A DNA stretch of 17,721 bases, from positions 1-17,721 of the forward strand of contig JAMCRS010000445.1 of NCBI GenBank assembly GCA_023380675.1, in the 5' to 3' direction. A program made the position numbers and the translations under genes. Positions 1-8,382 of this stretch are shown here, one piece after another. Each line of letters begins with the position of its first letter. Position 1 is the stretch's first letter. The notes below the pieces were generated by a model. That model was not told where the DNA came from and searched no databases. It saw only the letters and a program-made list of their open reading frames with translations. The stretch comes from Chloroflexota bacterium (GTDB lineage Bacteria; Chloroflexota; Anaerolineae; UBA4142).

Positions 1-28
1 TGACGAACGCCTGAAATCATGCTATAAT
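1..28 (+). promoter_or_regulatory. Predicted sigma-70-type promoter of rho
   Basis: A perfect -10 hexamer TATAAT lies at 23-28. The window begins with TGACG at 1-5. If the base just outside the window is T, this is a TTGACG -35 box with an exactly 17-nt spacer. Transcription would start near 35 and give a leader of about 170 nt before rho. The -10 box is seen directly, while the first base of the -35 box is not visible. Confidence 0.65.
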
Positions 29-34
29 TTAAGG

Positions 35-207
35 AGTTTAGTATCTCCAACGTTCGACCTCTTGAGCCAAGCCTCATCTTATCGACCCGATTCTCCTTTC
101 TCTAGAGATGCAACGCATCGAGCGGGAGTGGCATTGAGCAGCTAGCCGGCCGGCGGCGTATGCGCGCCCGATCGGCCAAATGTCCGCATCGACGCATGGA
201 GTCCTCC
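35..207 (+). other. 5' leader of rho, with a C-rich, G-poor stretch
   Basis: This untranslated leader holds a pyrimidine-rich, G-poor stretch at about 58-105, with roughly three times as many C as G. That is the composition expected of a Rho-loading (rut) site. A small GGAG/CTCC stem can form at 33-48. The rho gene of E. coli is known to be autoregulated by termination in its own leader, so the same may apply here, but this is inference from composition. The ATGs at 160 and 196 are in frame with rho but have no Shine-Dalgarno site, so they are treated as leader. Confidence 0.35.
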
Positions 208-1473
208 GTGGTAGAAACCCTCAATTACGCAGAACTTGAAAACAAGAACCTGACTGAACTGCGCGAAATCGCCAAAGAGCAAGCCGTCAGCGGCTACACG
301 CGGCTGAAAAAGACGGACTTGATCTTTCGACTGCTCCGAGCCAAGGCAGAGCGTGATGGACTGATCTTCGGCGGCGGGGTGCTCCAAATCGTCGAAGACG
401 GCATTGGCTTTTTGCGCTCGGACCACCTCCTGCCCGGTCCCGAAGACGTCTACGTTTCCCAGTCCCAGATCCGACGGTTCGGCTTGCGCACGGGAGACAT
501 GGTCATCGGACAGGTGCGGCCGCCCAAAGAAACCGAGAAATATTTCGGGCTCTTGCGGGTGGAGGCAGTGAATGGGCTGGACCCCGAAGCCGCCAAAGCG
601 CGGCCTGACTTTGACAAGCTGACGCCGATCTTTCCCAATCAGCAATACATGCTCGAGACCAAACCCAATATTCTGGCGACCCGCCTGCTGGACATGCTCG
701 CTCCAATCGGCCGTGGGCAGCGCGGCCTGATCGTTTCTCCCCCCAAAGCAGGCAAGACGACCATCCTCAAGCAGATAGCCAACGGCATCAGCGAGAACTA
801 TCCGGGCGCGCACTTGATGGTCGTGCTGATCGGAGAGCGACCGGAAGAAGTGACCGATATGGACCGTTCGGTCGACGCCGAGGTCTTTGCGTCCACATTT
901 GACGATGTCGTCGAAAATCAGACGCGCGTGGCCGAAATGGCGCTGCAGCGCGCCAAGCGACTCGTCGAGGGCGGAAAGGATGTCGTGGTGATGCTCGATT
1001 CGATCACCCGGCTGGCACGCGCATTCAACCTGGTTGTTCCGCCGAGCGGGCGCACGCTGACCGGTGGCTTCGACCCGGCGGCGCTATACCCTCCCAAGCA
1101 CTTTTTCGGCGCGGCGCGCAATCTCGAGGAGGGAGGCAGCCTGACCATTATTGCGACATGCCTGATCGACACGGGCAGCCGCATGGACGATCTAATCTAC
1201 GAGGAGTTCAAGGGGACGGGCAACAGCGAGGTGCATCTAAACCGCAAGCTGACCGAGCGGCGCATTTTCCCAGCGATCGACGCCGAGAGGTCGAGCACCC
1301 GCCGCGAAGAGCTCCTTTTGGACGAGGAAAACCTCGCACGCGTCTGGACACTGCGGCGCATGATGGACATGATGGGCGGCGGGCCAGAGGCGATCGAGCC
1401 GGTCATCCAACGCATGATGAAGACCCGCACCAATAAGGAATTCCTCGCCACGTTGAACAAGGACAATCTCTAG
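208..1473 (+). CDS. rho: Transcription termination factor Rho
   Basis: Hexameric RNA-dependent ATPase/helicase that loads on C-rich nascent RNA and releases RNA polymerase. From the chosen GTG start the protein is 421 aa, normal for Rho. The N-terminal Rho_N helical region (about 5-45) is followed by the cold-shock-like RNA-binding domain, with GIGFLR (65-70) and the DVYVSQSQIRRF segment. The RecA-like ATPase domain has Walker A PPKAGKTT (178-185), the GERPEEVTDM segment, Walker B VVMLDSITRLARAFN, and the Q- and R-loop regions through GTGNSEVHLNRKLTERRIFPAID. GTG 208 is chosen because GGAG at 198-201 sits 6 nt upstream. ATGs at 160 and 196 are in frame but lack a ribosome binding site and would add 16 or 4 residues. 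The peptidase gene follows after 3 nt, suggesting co-transcription. Identity is certain; only the start is open. Confidence 0.97.
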   Translation: MVETLNYAELENKNLTELREIAKEQAVSGYTRLKKTDLIFRLLRAKAERDGLIFGGGVLQIVEDGIGFLRSDHLLPGPEDVYVSQSQIRRFGLRTGDMVIGQVRPPKETEKYFGLLRVEAVNGLDPEAAKARPDFDKLTPIFPNQQYMLETKPNILATRLLDMLAPIGRGQRGLIVSPPKAGKTTILKQIANGISENYPGAHLMVVLIGERPEEVTDMDRSVDAEVFASTFDDVVENQTRVAEMALQRAKRLVEGGKDVVVMLDSITRLARAFNLVVPPSGRTLTGGFDPAALYPPKHFFGAARNLEEGGSLTIIATCLIDTGSRMDDLIYEEFKGTGNSEVHLNRKLTERRIFPAIDAERSSTRREELLLDEENLARVWTLRRMMDMMGGGPEAIEPVIQRMMKTRTNKEFLATLNKDNL

Positions 1474-1476
1474 CTC

Positions 1477-2604
1477 ATGCCGCCGGATAAGCCTTTTCAA
1501 CTTTCCGTGACGGCGCGGTTCCGCGTCTGGGCTGCACCGCTGTTGATGCAATTGCGCGACTTTTGGGACGACGTCGCCACGGACATGCCGCTCCTGACGC
1601 GCATCGCTTCGCACGTCGGGCTGCTTGTACTGATCGCATTGACGATCGCGGCCAGCGGCGTTCAACTCAACGTTGGCAACGAGAGGACGGACCCCCAGGT
1701 TGCCGCGCTCGGACCCATCGATCCGTCCGAGCTGCAAGACCCCGGCACGGACGACACCGGAAACCCGGTCCATTCGCCCATCCCCCTCACCGATGCTCCC
1801 AAACGCGCCCGGCGGGACGTGGTCAAGTACACGGTTCAATCCGGAGACACCGTCAGCGATATCGCGAGCCAATTCAACGTTAGCGCCGACTCGGTGTTGT
1901 GGGCAAATCCAAAGCTGGAAGACAATCCGGACATGTTGTCCGTTGGCCAGGCGCTCGACATTCCGCCGGTCACCGGCGTCCTCTACACCGTCCAGAGCGG
2001 CGACTCAGTGCAGAAGATCGCGGACAAATTCAAGTCCACGAAGGTGACCCCGAGCACGTTGGTGCAGAACATCGTCGGATTCGAATACAACGCACAGCAC
2101 CACGAGCTCAAGCCGCCGGATTACCATCTTACGGTCGGCCAGTTCTTGATGGTGCCGGACGGCTACAAGCCGTACATCCCTCGGACGGTCAATGCGTACA
2201 GTGGGCCATTGCCGGCCACGGCCGCGCGCGGCACGGGCAACTTTGGCTGGCCGGTGTCGGGAAGGATCACGCAAGGCTTCTGGACGCGTCATCCCGGGAT
2301 CGACATTGGCGCGCCCAAAGGGACGCCGATTTACGCCGCGGATTCGGGATACGTCATCGTCGCCGGGTGGGACCAGGAAACGGTCAGCTACGGATTCATG
2401 ATCCTGATCAATCACGGCAACGGCTACTTGACGAGGTACGGACATTTGAGTGCTTTTGCCGTGGGGGTAGGCGACTCGGTGAAGAAGGGACAACTCATCG
2501 GGCGCGTCGGATCCACCGGCAACTCGACCGGGCCTCACCTTCACTTTGAGATCATCAAGAACGGCGTGCGCCGGAATCCGTTCAACTACTTGCCAGGCGG
2601 CTAA
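1477..2604 (+). CDS. Membrane-anchored LysM-M23 peptidoglycan endopeptidase
   Basis: Predicted cell-wall hydrolase of 375 aa. A single hydrophobic segment at about 47-62 acts as a signal anchor. Two LysM-type repeats follow: YTVQSGDTVSDIA (118-130) and YTVQSGDSVQKIA (170-182). The C-terminal M23 (LytM-type) domain spans about 255-370. The zinc and catalytic residues are present by comparison with LytM: H272 and D276 in HPGIDIG, H323 in GHLS, and H354 and H356 in GPHLHFE. The enzyme should therefore be active, unlike the degenerate LytM regulators. The start lies 3 nt after the rho stop, with only a weak AAGGA-like site inside the end of rho, so translation may be coupled. An intrinsic terminator follows 23 nt after the stop. 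The exact bond cleaved cannot be predicted. Confidence 0.92.
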   Translation: MPPDKPFQLSVTARFRVWAAPLLMQLRDFWDDVATDMPLLTRIASHVGLLVLIALTIAASGVQLNVGNERTDPQVAALGPIDPSELQDPGTDDTGNPVHSPIPLTDAPKRARRDVVKYTVQSGDTVSDIASQFNVSADSVLWANPKLEDNPDMLSVGQALDIPPVTGVLYTVQSGDSVQKIADKFKSTKVTPSTLVQNIVGFEYNAQHHELKPPDYHLTVGQFLMVPDGYKPYIPRTVNAYSGPLPATAARGTGNFGWPVSGRITQGFWTRHPGIDIGAPKGTPIYAADSGYVIVAGWDQETVSYGFMILINHGNGYLTRYGHLSAFAVGVGDSVKKGQLIGRVGSTGNSTGPHLHFEIIKNGVRRNPFNYLPGG

Positions 2605-2627
2605 ACGACCGGCCGTTTGGGCCATCG

Positions 2628-2656
2628 GACGCGGGGGCTATACCCCGCGTCTTTTT
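2628..2656 (+). terminator. Intrinsic terminator after the rho-peptidase unit
   Basis: A perfect 9-bp stem GACGCGGGG (2628-2636) pairs with CCCCGCGTC (2643-2651) around a 6-nt loop. Five T follow at 2652-2656. A weaker inverted repeat, AAACG/CGTTT, lies just upstream at 2603-2618. This separates rho and the peptidase from the next gene. Confidence 0.88.
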
Positions 2657-2779
2657 GTGAGCCCAGGGACACCTCGCGGGTTCGGCAAGACCTGCCCCGC
2701 TCGTCCCCAAATCCGGTCAAGGGTCGGCGCCGGTGCGTTCCAGCCGTGAGTCCGTGTTCGTCCCCAGAGGAGTGCACGC

Positions 2780-3940
2780 ATGAATAACTCGTGGCGCATA
2801 GGACGTCTGATGGGAATCGACGTCGCGATCGACGCGAGTTGGTTCCTCATCGCGTTCTTGCTCGTCTATACGTTGGGGTTCGTCCAGTTTCCACACGAGC
2901 TGCACCCGCGGTCGTTCCTGGCCCGCGCGGACGGGATGTCCATCACGCTCGGCGTCGTGACCTGCCTCTTGTTGTTCGCGTCTGTGCTCGCGCACGAGTT
3001 TTCGCACTCGTGGATGGCGATCCACCGCGGAATTCCGGTGCAGCGCATTACGCTTTTCATTTTCGGCGGGGTCGCACAGATCTCGGAAGAACCGGACCGC
3101 CCTTCGACCGAGTTTCTGATCGCGATCATGGGGCCGCTCATGAGCCTGGCGCTGGCAGCGGTGTTCGGCTCGGCGTGGATCTGGCTTCAGGTTCTCGAAT
3201 CGGCCAGGATCCTCGACACGGCACTCGTGCCGCTGATCTTGCTCACGAGCGTGTTGACGCAAGTCAACGCGCAATTGGCGTTGTTCAACCTCGCGCCGGG
3301 CTTTCCGCTCGATGGCGGCCGGGTCTTCCGCGCAATTCTGTGGGCGATCACGCACAACGTACAGCGGGCAACGTGGTGGGCCGCGCGCACGGGCCAGGCG
3401 ATCGCGGTTGCGCTCGTGTTGATCGGCGCCTGGCTTTTCTTCTCTCAATCCAACCTCGCCGGGATCTGGCTCGCTCTGATCGGCCTGTTTCTATGGAATG
3501 CGGCGACGGACGGCTATCGGCAGACGGCGCTGGTGGAATCCCTGCGAGGGGTGAACGTGGGCCAGCTGATGACGCGCCCGTTTGAGACCGTCCCGTCGGA
3601 AATGTCCCTTGCGTCGTTCGTCGACGGCTATCTGTTGACCCGGCGCGAGCAGACATTCGCCGTCACCGACGGCGTCAGACCGTTAGGCATCGTTTCCCTC
3701 GACGAGGTCAAACGCATCCCGCGACCGGAATGGCCCGTCCGCCGAGTGCGGGACGCGATGATTTCGCTAGCGGACATCGAGCCGCTGTCGCCGAACCAGA
3801 CCGCCGCGCTCGCCCTGGCCAGACTATCGCGGACGGAGTCGTCAGAATTGCCGGTGATGGATGCCGGACAGCTCGCCGGCTTTATCGGACGCGCAGAGAT
3901 CGCACGCTTTATCCGATTGAAACAAGGGCGACCGGTCTGA
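2780..3940 (+). CDS. Site-2-type intramembrane zinc metalloprotease (M50) with CBS-like C-terminus
   Basis: Protease of the SpoIVFB/Rip3-like M50 group, which cuts transmembrane substrates inside the bilayer, often anti-sigma factors or signalling proteins. The 386-aa protein has hydrophobic segments at about 20-37, 53-71 (leading into the zinc motif HEFSH at 72-76), 112-136, 148-168, and a pair at 205-222 and 225-240. The second active-site motif NLAPGFPLDGG (170-180) supplies the third ligand, D178. The region about 255-385 looks like a degenerate pair of CBS repeats (start VGQLMTRPFETVPSEMSL), which in the family can sense adenine nucleotides. The start is supported by AGAGGAG at 2766-2772, 7 nt before the ATG. 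The gene appears to be transcribed alone: a terminator precedes it and the next promoter follows it. I see no clear promoter in 2657-2779. The substrate is unknown. Confidence 0.9.
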   Translation: MNNSWRIGRLMGIDVAIDASWFLIAFLLVYTLGFVQFPHELHPRSFLARADGMSITLGVVTCLLLFASVLAHEFSHSWMAIHRGIPVQRITLFIFGGVAQISEEPDRPSTEFLIAIMGPLMSLALAAVFGSAWIWLQVLESARILDTALVPLILLTSVLTQVNAQLALFNLAPGFPLDGGRVFRAILWAITHNVQRATWWAARTGQAIAVALVLIGAWLFFSQSNLAGIWLALIGLFLWNAATDGYRQTALVESLRGVNVGQLMTRPFETVPSEMSLASFVDGYLLTRREQTFAVTDGVRPLGIVSLDEVKRIPRPEWPVRRVRDAMISLADIEPLSPNQTAALALARLSRTESSELPVMDAGQLAGFIGRAEIARFIRLKQGRPV

Positions 3941-3955
3941 GTCTCAGCACGAGTT

Positions 3956-3983
3956 TTGCAATTTCCTCCATTCAGTGTATAAT
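3956..3983 (+). promoter_or_regulatory. Predicted promoter of the ATP synthase operon
   Basis: A perfect -10 box TATAAT lies at 3978-3983. A -35-like TTGCAA at 3956-3961 gives a 16-nt spacer; TTTGCA at 3955-3960 with a 17-nt spacer is equally possible. The predicted start is near 3990, leaving a leader of about 90 nt before the first cistron. No other convincing promoter was seen between here and the terminator at 13941, which fits one long operon. Confidence 0.65.
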
Positions 3984-4078
3984 GGCACAGGTTGTTGCGG
4001 GATCGAAACGGTCACGCCAAGCGCGCGCGAATATTTGGATGAGAACCAGTGCGGCGTGCGGCTTGAAAGGAACTGCCG

Positions 4079-4291
4079 GTGCGCGGGACGATAGGCCCGA
4101 TTGCCCTCATCATCCAATTGGGCGGGACGATCGTCACGGCGACGATGCTGCCGCTGCTCGGCGGATTGTGGCTGGATGCCCGCTTCGGGACAACGCCGTG
4201 GTTGACGCTCCTCGGCCTCGGCGTCGGTGTGATCCTTGCCGTCGCGGCCGTTTACTCGATCGTTTCCGCGACATTCAAAAACCTGAGCTGA
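4079..4291 (+). CDS. AtpZ/AtpI-family small membrane protein
   Basis: A 70-aa protein with two hydrophobic helices (about 5-30 and 40-63) and a GGLWLDARFGTTPWLTLLG turn between them. This is the signature layout of the AtpZ/AtpI family (ATPase_gene1) found at the head of F-type ATP synthase operons. Family members have been linked to assembly of the c-ring and to Mg2+/Ca2+ handling. The role here is inferred from position and topology. The GTG start has GAAAGGAA at 4065-4072, 6-7 nt upstream. It is the first cistron after the operon promoter and lies 114 nt ahead of atpB. I leave the symbol empty because atpI and atpZ cannot be separated by eye. Confidence 0.8.
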   Translation: MRGTIGPIALIIQLGGTIVTATMLPLLGGLWLDARFGTTPWLTLLGLGVGVILAVAAVYSIVSATFKNLS

Positions 4292-4309
4292 GTCCCTCAA
4301 CCGGGGGAC
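4292..4309 (+). other. Intercistronic stem-loop between the atpZ-like gene and atpB
   Basis: GTCCCTC (4292-4298) can pair with GGGGGAC (4303-4309), with one G-U pair and an AACC tetraloop, directly after the stop codon. There is no T-run, so it is not a standard terminator. It could stabilise the downstream transcript or mark a processing point. The rest of the 114-nt gap shows nothing else I recognise. Confidence 0.4.
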
Positions 4310-4405
4310 GGTCCGCGACGGCGCGGGCACCGCTGCGACGCCGCACACCATTGGCTCATTCCCCCCGTTTGTAATTTGGCGGAACACCACTCTCGGAGGC
4401 ACCTG

Positions 4406-5338
4406 GTGTCGAAGACCTGGTTGTACGCGCTCGGCGCAATCATCGCGTTGATTTTGGTCGTCGTGATTCGGATGACCTTTCCGTTCGAGATCGCGGCCAT
4501 CAAGGTGGCGGCCGAGCCGTTGCCGGGCCTGGTCATTCCAATTCCGGGCGCACCGATCCCAATCACGAATTCGTTGCTGGCGACCTGGCTGGTCATGGCT
4601 TTGCTGGTCCTTTTCTCGCTTTGGGTGCGTTCCAGCCTGCAGACGATCCCGAGCGGGAAGCAGAACGTGGCCGAGATGGCGGTGGAGGCGCTCTACGGCC
4701 TCACCGAGAACGTCGCAGGCCCCAAGTGGGCGCCGACGTTCTTCCCCATCGTCGCCACGATTTTCCTCTTCGTCCTGCTGTCCAATCTGCTCGATCCGCT
4801 TGCCCCACTTCTCGCCGCGGTCGGCATCAAAGAGATCGTGAACGGCAAGGAAGAGATCATACCCATCCTACGCTCGCCCAGCACCGATCTCAATTTCACG
4901 GTTGGGCTCGCGCTCGTCTCGGTCGCGCTCACGCAATACTTCGGAGTCCGGGCGAATGGGTTTTTCGGCTACCTCGGCAAATTCATCAACATCGGGGGAT
5001 TCGTCCGCTTTGTTCAGGCCGTGACCGGACGGCGCAAGGGCAACCCGGCCGGCATACTCTTCCTCGGCCTGATCGATTTTGTCATGGGCATCATCGAGCT
5101 CATCAGCGAAGTCGCCAAGATTCTCTCGTTCTCGTTCCGACTTTTCGGCAACATCTTTGCCGGCGAAGTCCTACTGCTGGTGATTCCGTTTCTGCTGTCC
5201 TTCATCGTTCCGCTTCCGTTTCTGGGACTCGAGTTGTTCGTCGGCTTCATTCAGGCTTTCGTATTCGCCGTGCTTACGCTCGCATTCATGTCTACGGCCA
5301 CAGTGAGCCACAGCGGCGACGAGCACCAAGCGCATTAG
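4406..5338 (+). CDS. atpB: F1Fo ATP synthase subunit a
   Basis: Membrane subunit that forms the two half-channels for ions against the c-ring. From GTG 4406 the protein is 310 aa. It has an N-terminal membrane helix, the LRSPSTDLNFTVGLALVSV segment typical of subunit a, and the key C-terminal helix FRLFGNIFAGEVLLLVIPF. R245 in FRLFGN is the essential arginine equivalent to E. coli aR210. The C-terminus VGFIQAFVFAVLTLAFMS is also typical. GTG 4406 is chosen because CGGAGG at 4394-4399 sits 6 nt upstream. A TTG at 4376 is in frame and would add 10 residues, but has no ribosome binding site. The next gene, atpE, follows after 61 nt. No missing key residues were seen. Confidence 0.95.
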   Translation: MSKTWLYALGAIIALILVVVIRMTFPFEIAAIKVAAEPLPGLVIPIPGAPIPITNSLLATWLVMALLVLFSLWVRSSLQTIPSGKQNVAEMAVEALYGLTENVAGPKWAPTFFPIVATIFLFVLLSNLLDPLAPLLAAVGIKEIVNGKEEIIPILRSPSTDLNFTVGLALVSVALTQYFGVRANGFFGYLGKFINIGGFVRFVQAVTGRRKGNPAGILFLGLIDFVMGIIELISEVAKILSFSFRLFGNIFAGEVLLLVIPFLLSFIVPLPFLGLELFVGFIQAFVFAVLTLAFMSTATVSHSGDEHQAH

Positions 5339-5399
5339 CGAGCGATAGGCCGTCTAGTTCTGGCAAGTCAAGAACCCACATCTTTGGAGGCATTTTCGT

Positions 5400-5639
5400 A
5401 TGGACATCAATTCCGCTCGGCTCCTCGCGGCAGGTCTCGCTATCGGGTTGGGCGCCATTGGCCCCGGCATCGGCATGGGGCTCTTGGTCAGCGGCGCCTT
5501 GCAATCGATCGGGCGTAATCCCGAAGCGCAAGGGCCGATCCAGATCAACATGTTCATCGGGATTGCGTTCACCGAAGCGCTGACCATCTACGCGCTTGTC
5601 GTTGCGTTGATCTTGCTCTTCGTCGTGAGCGGCGGGTGA
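5400..5639 (+). CDS. atpE: F1Fo ATP synthase subunit c
   Basis: Proteolipid of the rotor ring, 79 aa, with two helices (about 7-34 and 48-76) joined by the polar loop IGRNPEAQG. The ion-binding carboxylate is E59 in FTEALTIY. Aligned by eye with the Na+-binding c-subunit of Ilyobacter tartaricus, the Na+ ligand Gln of helix 1 is replaced by M26 (PGIGMG) and the Ser after the Glu by A60. This predicts proton rather than sodium coupling. A strong GGAGG at 5386-5390 lies 9 nt before the ATG. A small stem, GTTCT 5357-5361 with AGAAC 5371-5375, lies just upstream of it. This gene must be translated in excess of its neighbours, and the strong site fits that. Confidence 0.96.
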   Translation: MDINSARLLAAGLAIGLGAIGPGIGMGLLVSGALQSIGRNPEAQGPIQINMFIGIAFTEALTIYALVVALILLFVVSGG

Positions 5640-5705
5640 TCGACTCGCCGCATCCGACCCGGGAGCGCTGGTGCACTCGCGGGATCCGACGCGAAAGGAC
5701 AGCGA

Positions 5706-6209
5706 ATGGAAGCACTTGGGATTAGCGCCAATCTGCTCATTACTCAAATACTGAATTTCGTGATCTTGTTCGTGCTCCTTCGCCTCATCTTGTACAAGCC
5801 CATCTTGAACATGCTGGACTCGCGCAAGCAGAAGATCCAGGAGAGCCTGGAGTACGCCGAGCGCGTCAAGCGCGAAGCCGCGGAGCAACAGAAGGAATTC
5901 GACCGCCGTCTGGAAGAAGCGCGGCGAGAGGCGCAGGGCGCCGCGGCGGCTGCGGCTCAGGTGGGGGAGAAAGAGCGCGAAGCGATACTGGCTCAGGCAC
6001 GTGACGATGCGCGCAAGCTGATCGAGCAGGCCAAAGGGCAGATCGAGTACGAACGCAAGGAGATGATGTCCGATCTGAAAGAAGAGGTCGTGCGCCTTTC
6101 CCTGCTGGCCGCGCAAAAGGTCGTCAGTCAGACCCTCGACGAACAAACGCATCGCCGGCTGGTGAGTGATTTTCTCGCCCAGGCCGATCAGTTCAGTGTT
6201 GACAACTAG
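5706..6209 (+). CDS. atpF: F1Fo ATP synthase subunit b
   Basis: Peripheral stalk subunit of 167 aa that joins Fo to the delta subunit. One N-terminal membrane helix (about 9-29) is followed by the YKPILNMLDSRKQKI transition. A long, highly charged coiled-coil helix runs over about 38-140, with an Ala-rich stretch near 78-86. The C-terminus (LSLLAAQKVVSQTLDEQTHRRLVSDF region) is typical for contact with delta. The start is supported by AAAGGA at 5694-5699. Only one b gene is present, so the stalk should be a b2 homodimer. The stop lies 34 nt before the preferred atpH start. Confidence 0.95.
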   Translation: MEALGISANLLITQILNFVILFVLLRLILYKPILNMLDSRKQKIQESLEYAERVKREAAEQQKEFDRRLEEARREAQGAAAAAAQVGEKEREAILAQARDDARKLIEQAKGQIEYERKEMMSDLKEEVVRLSLLAAQKVVSQTLDEQTHRRLVSDFLAQADQFSVDN

Positions 6210-6243
6210 TACCGCTCCAGTACTGCGCAAGGAGAGTACCGTC

Positions 6244-6759
6244 GTGCAAAACGAACGTCCGTCAAAGATATATGCGCAAGCTGCGTTCGATCAGGCGGTG
6301 GAAAGCTGGCTCACGCCGCTCAAGGCGATCGCCGCGGCGATGGACCAGTCCGCCGCGTTCGGTCAGCTGGACGATGCCTCGCTGCCGTTTTCCAAAAAGC
6401 AGGAGATCCTGCAGGGGCTCATCCCGGCCCAGGCTTCCGGCGAGTCCCGGAATTTCCTTCTGATGCTCGCGAGCAAGAATGAGATGCACCTTCTTCCGGA
6501 GATCGTCGACGAGTACGAGCGATTCGCTCAACGCCGGGCGTCGGTCACCTTCGCTCGAGTGACCAGCGCGGTCCCGTTGACCGACGGCGAAAAGCAGGCA
6601 CTCGAGGCCAAGCTGAAAAAAGGGTCCGCGCGCGAGCTGGAATTCGACTACTCCGTGGATCCTGCGATCCTTGGCGGAATCGTCGTCCGGACGGGGGACA
6701 AGGTGGTCGACGGGAGCGTGGCGGGCAAACTGGCGAGTCTGAAAGAGAAACTCAAATAA
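6244..6759 (+). CDS. atpH: F1Fo ATP synthase subunit delta
   Basis: Delta (OSCP) subunit that ties the b-stalk to the top of F1. From GTG 6244 it is 171 aa, with the helical N-terminal domain (YAQAAFDQAVE onward) and the conserved C-terminal strand region GGIVVRTGDKVVDGSVAGKL. The GTG is chosen because AAGGAGAG at 6229-6236 sits about 7 nt upstream. An in-frame ATG at 6166 would overlap atpF and add 26 non-conserved residues. The length and both domains are normal. An 83-nt gap without recognisable signals separates it from atpA. Confidence 0.94.
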   Translation: MQNERPSKIYAQAAFDQAVESWLTPLKAIAAAMDQSAAFGQLDDASLPFSKKQEILQGLIPAQASGESRNFLLMLASKNEMHLLPEIVDEYERFAQRRASVTFARVTSAVPLTDGEKQALEAKLKKGSARELEFDYSVDPAILGGIVVRTGDKVVDGSVAGKLASLKEKLK

Positions 6760-6842
6760 CGAGGCAAGCGCGAGGGTCGCAGACGCCCGAAGGGCTCGAC
6801 ACATGACTTTCGGACGCGCCGCGATTGCCTTGGGAGGCACGG

Positions 6843-8378
6843 ATGGCGTCACGCGTTGAAGAGATCACGGCACAGATCAGGAAGCAAATCGAAGCGTTTC
6901 AGCCCCCGCTGGAGGCGGTGGATGTGGGCTCCGTCGTGGAGATCGGCGACGGCATTGCGCGCGTCAACGGATTGAGCAACGTCATGGCCGGCGAACTGGT
7001 CGAGTTCGCCAAGAGCGGCGTGCTGGGATTGGCGCTCAATCTCGAACGGGACCTGATCGGCGTCGTCATCATGGGCGAATACTCCGACCTTCGCGAGGGA
7101 GACCTGGTCAAGAGCACCGGCCGCATCGCGTCAGTGCCCGTGGGTGAAGGCGCGATCGGACGCGTCGTCAATGCGCTCGGACAACCGCTGGACGGCAAGG
7201 GGCCGATCGAGTCCTCGGTCTTCCGCCCGGTGGAACGGATCGCTCCGAACGTGGTCATGCGCCAGCCGGTCGAGCAGCCGGTCCAAACCGGCATCAAGGC
7301 GGTCGATTCCATGATCCCGATCGGACGCGGGCAGCGTGAGCTCATCATCGGCGACCGTCAAACCGGCAAGACCGCCATCGCCGTGGACACGATCATCAAC
7401 CAGCGCGGCCAGGACATGGTCTGCATCTACGTCGCGATCGGCCAAAAGCTCTCGACGGTCGCCCAGGTCGTGAACACGCTCGAAAATCACGGCGCGATGG
7501 AATATACGATCGTCGTTTCCGCGAGCTCGTCAGACCCGGCGGCGCTGCAGTATATCGCGCCTTACGCTGGCTGCGCGATGGGCGAGCACGTCATGGAGAA
7601 GGGCGTCACCATCGGCGGCAAGCAAGTCCGCGATGCGCTCATCATCTACGACGATTTGTCCAAGCATGCGTGGGCGTACCGCCAGGTGTCGCTGCTGCTC
7701 CGCCGTCCCCCCGGCCGCGAGGCATACCCGGGCGACGTTTTTTACCTCCATTCCCGACTGCTCGAACGGGCCGCCAAGCTGTCCAAAGAGTTGGGGAGCG
7801 GATCGCTCACGGCGCTGCCGATCATCGAAACGCAAGCGGGCGACGTCTCGGCGTACATTCCGACTAACGTGATCTCGATCACCGACGGACAGATCTATTT
7901 GGAGAGCGATCTGTTCTACGCCGGCATTCGCCCCGCCGTCAACGTCGGCATCAGTGTATCGCGCGTCGGGAGCAAAGCACAGACCAAGGCGATGAAACAG
8001 GTCGCGGGTAAGATGAAATTGGACCTGGCGCAGTTCCGCGAACTGGCCGCGTTCGCTCAGTTCGGATCCGATCTGGACAAGGCGACCCGCGAGCAATTGG
8101 AGCGCGGGCAGCGGCTTACCGAGCTACTCAAGCAGCCGCAGTACGAGCCGATGAGCCTTGAGCATCAGGTCCTGGTGATCTATGCAGCGACCAACGGCCA
8201 TCTTGACGACGTCCCGATCGATCGGGTCCGCGCGTTCGAGAGCGGATTCCTCAAATTTATGGACGCGTCGCATCCGGAAGTGGGTCGCAAGATCGCGTCC
8301 GCGCGGGCCGTGGATACCGAAACCGAAGAATCACTGAAAAAGGCGATCCAAGAATTCAAGTTGGCGGGGACGTACTAA
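6843..8378 (+). CDS. atpA: F1Fo ATP synthase subunit alpha
   Basis: Non-catalytic nucleotide-binding subunit of F1, 511 aa from ATG 6843. It shows the beta-barrel start ([15 protein letters not shown]), P-loop GDRQTGKT (170-177), Walker B LIIYDD (266-271), the [15 protein letters not shown] segment, and the arginine-finger motif [13 protein letters not shown] 6843 is chosen because GGGAGG at 6832-6837 is 5-6 nt upstream. A TTG at 6825 is in frame but lies over this site. Compared with E. coli alpha by eye, about 8 extra residues occur just before Walker B (VTIGGKQV region, near 254-262). Two lipoprotein genes rather than atpG follow it, which is unusual. Confidence 0.97.
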   Translation: MASRVEEITAQIRKQIEAFQPPLEAVDVGSVVEIGDGIARVNGLSNVMAGELVEFAKSGVLGLALNLERDLIGVVIMGEYSDLREGDLVKSTGRIASVPVGEGAIGRVVNALGQPLDGKGPIESSVFRPVERIAPNVVMRQPVEQPVQTGIKAVDSMIPIGRGQRELIIGDRQTGKTAIAVDTIINQRGQDMVCIYVAIGQKLSTVAQVVNTLENHGAMEYTIVVSASSSDPAALQYIAPYAGCAMGEHVMEKGVTIGGKQVRDALIIYDDLSKHAWAYRQVSLLLRRPPGREAYPGDVFYLHSRLLERAAKLSKELGSGSLTALPIIETQAGDVSAYIPTNVISITDGQIYLESDLFYAGIRPAVNVGISVSRVGSKAQTKAMKQVAGKMKLDLAQFRELAAFAQFGSDLDKATREQLERGQRLTELLKQPQYEPMSLEHQVLVIYAATNGHLDDVPIDRVRAFESGFLKFMDASHPEVGRKIASARAVDTETEESLKKAIQEFKLAGTY

Positions 8379-8382
8379 GACA

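Noticed and set aside
118..147. Nine-codon open frame in the rho leader, a possible leader peptide
   Set aside because: It has no ribosome binding site, and frames this short occur often by chance.
2717..3448. Long minus-strand open frame opposite the M50 protease gene
   Set aside because: Its product is Arg/Glu-rich low-complexity sequence typical of antisense frames in GC-rich DNA. The plus-strand gene has clear catalytic motifs.
3730..4374. Plus-strand 214-codon frame across the end of the M50 gene, the atp promoter and the atpZ-like gene
   Set aside because: It runs through a strong promoter and two real genes in other frames, and its sequence is low-complexity.
5652..5690. Direct repeat ATCCGAC in the atpE-atpF gap
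   Set aside because: Seven bases repeated once is within chance expectation in GC-rich sequence, and no structure supports it.
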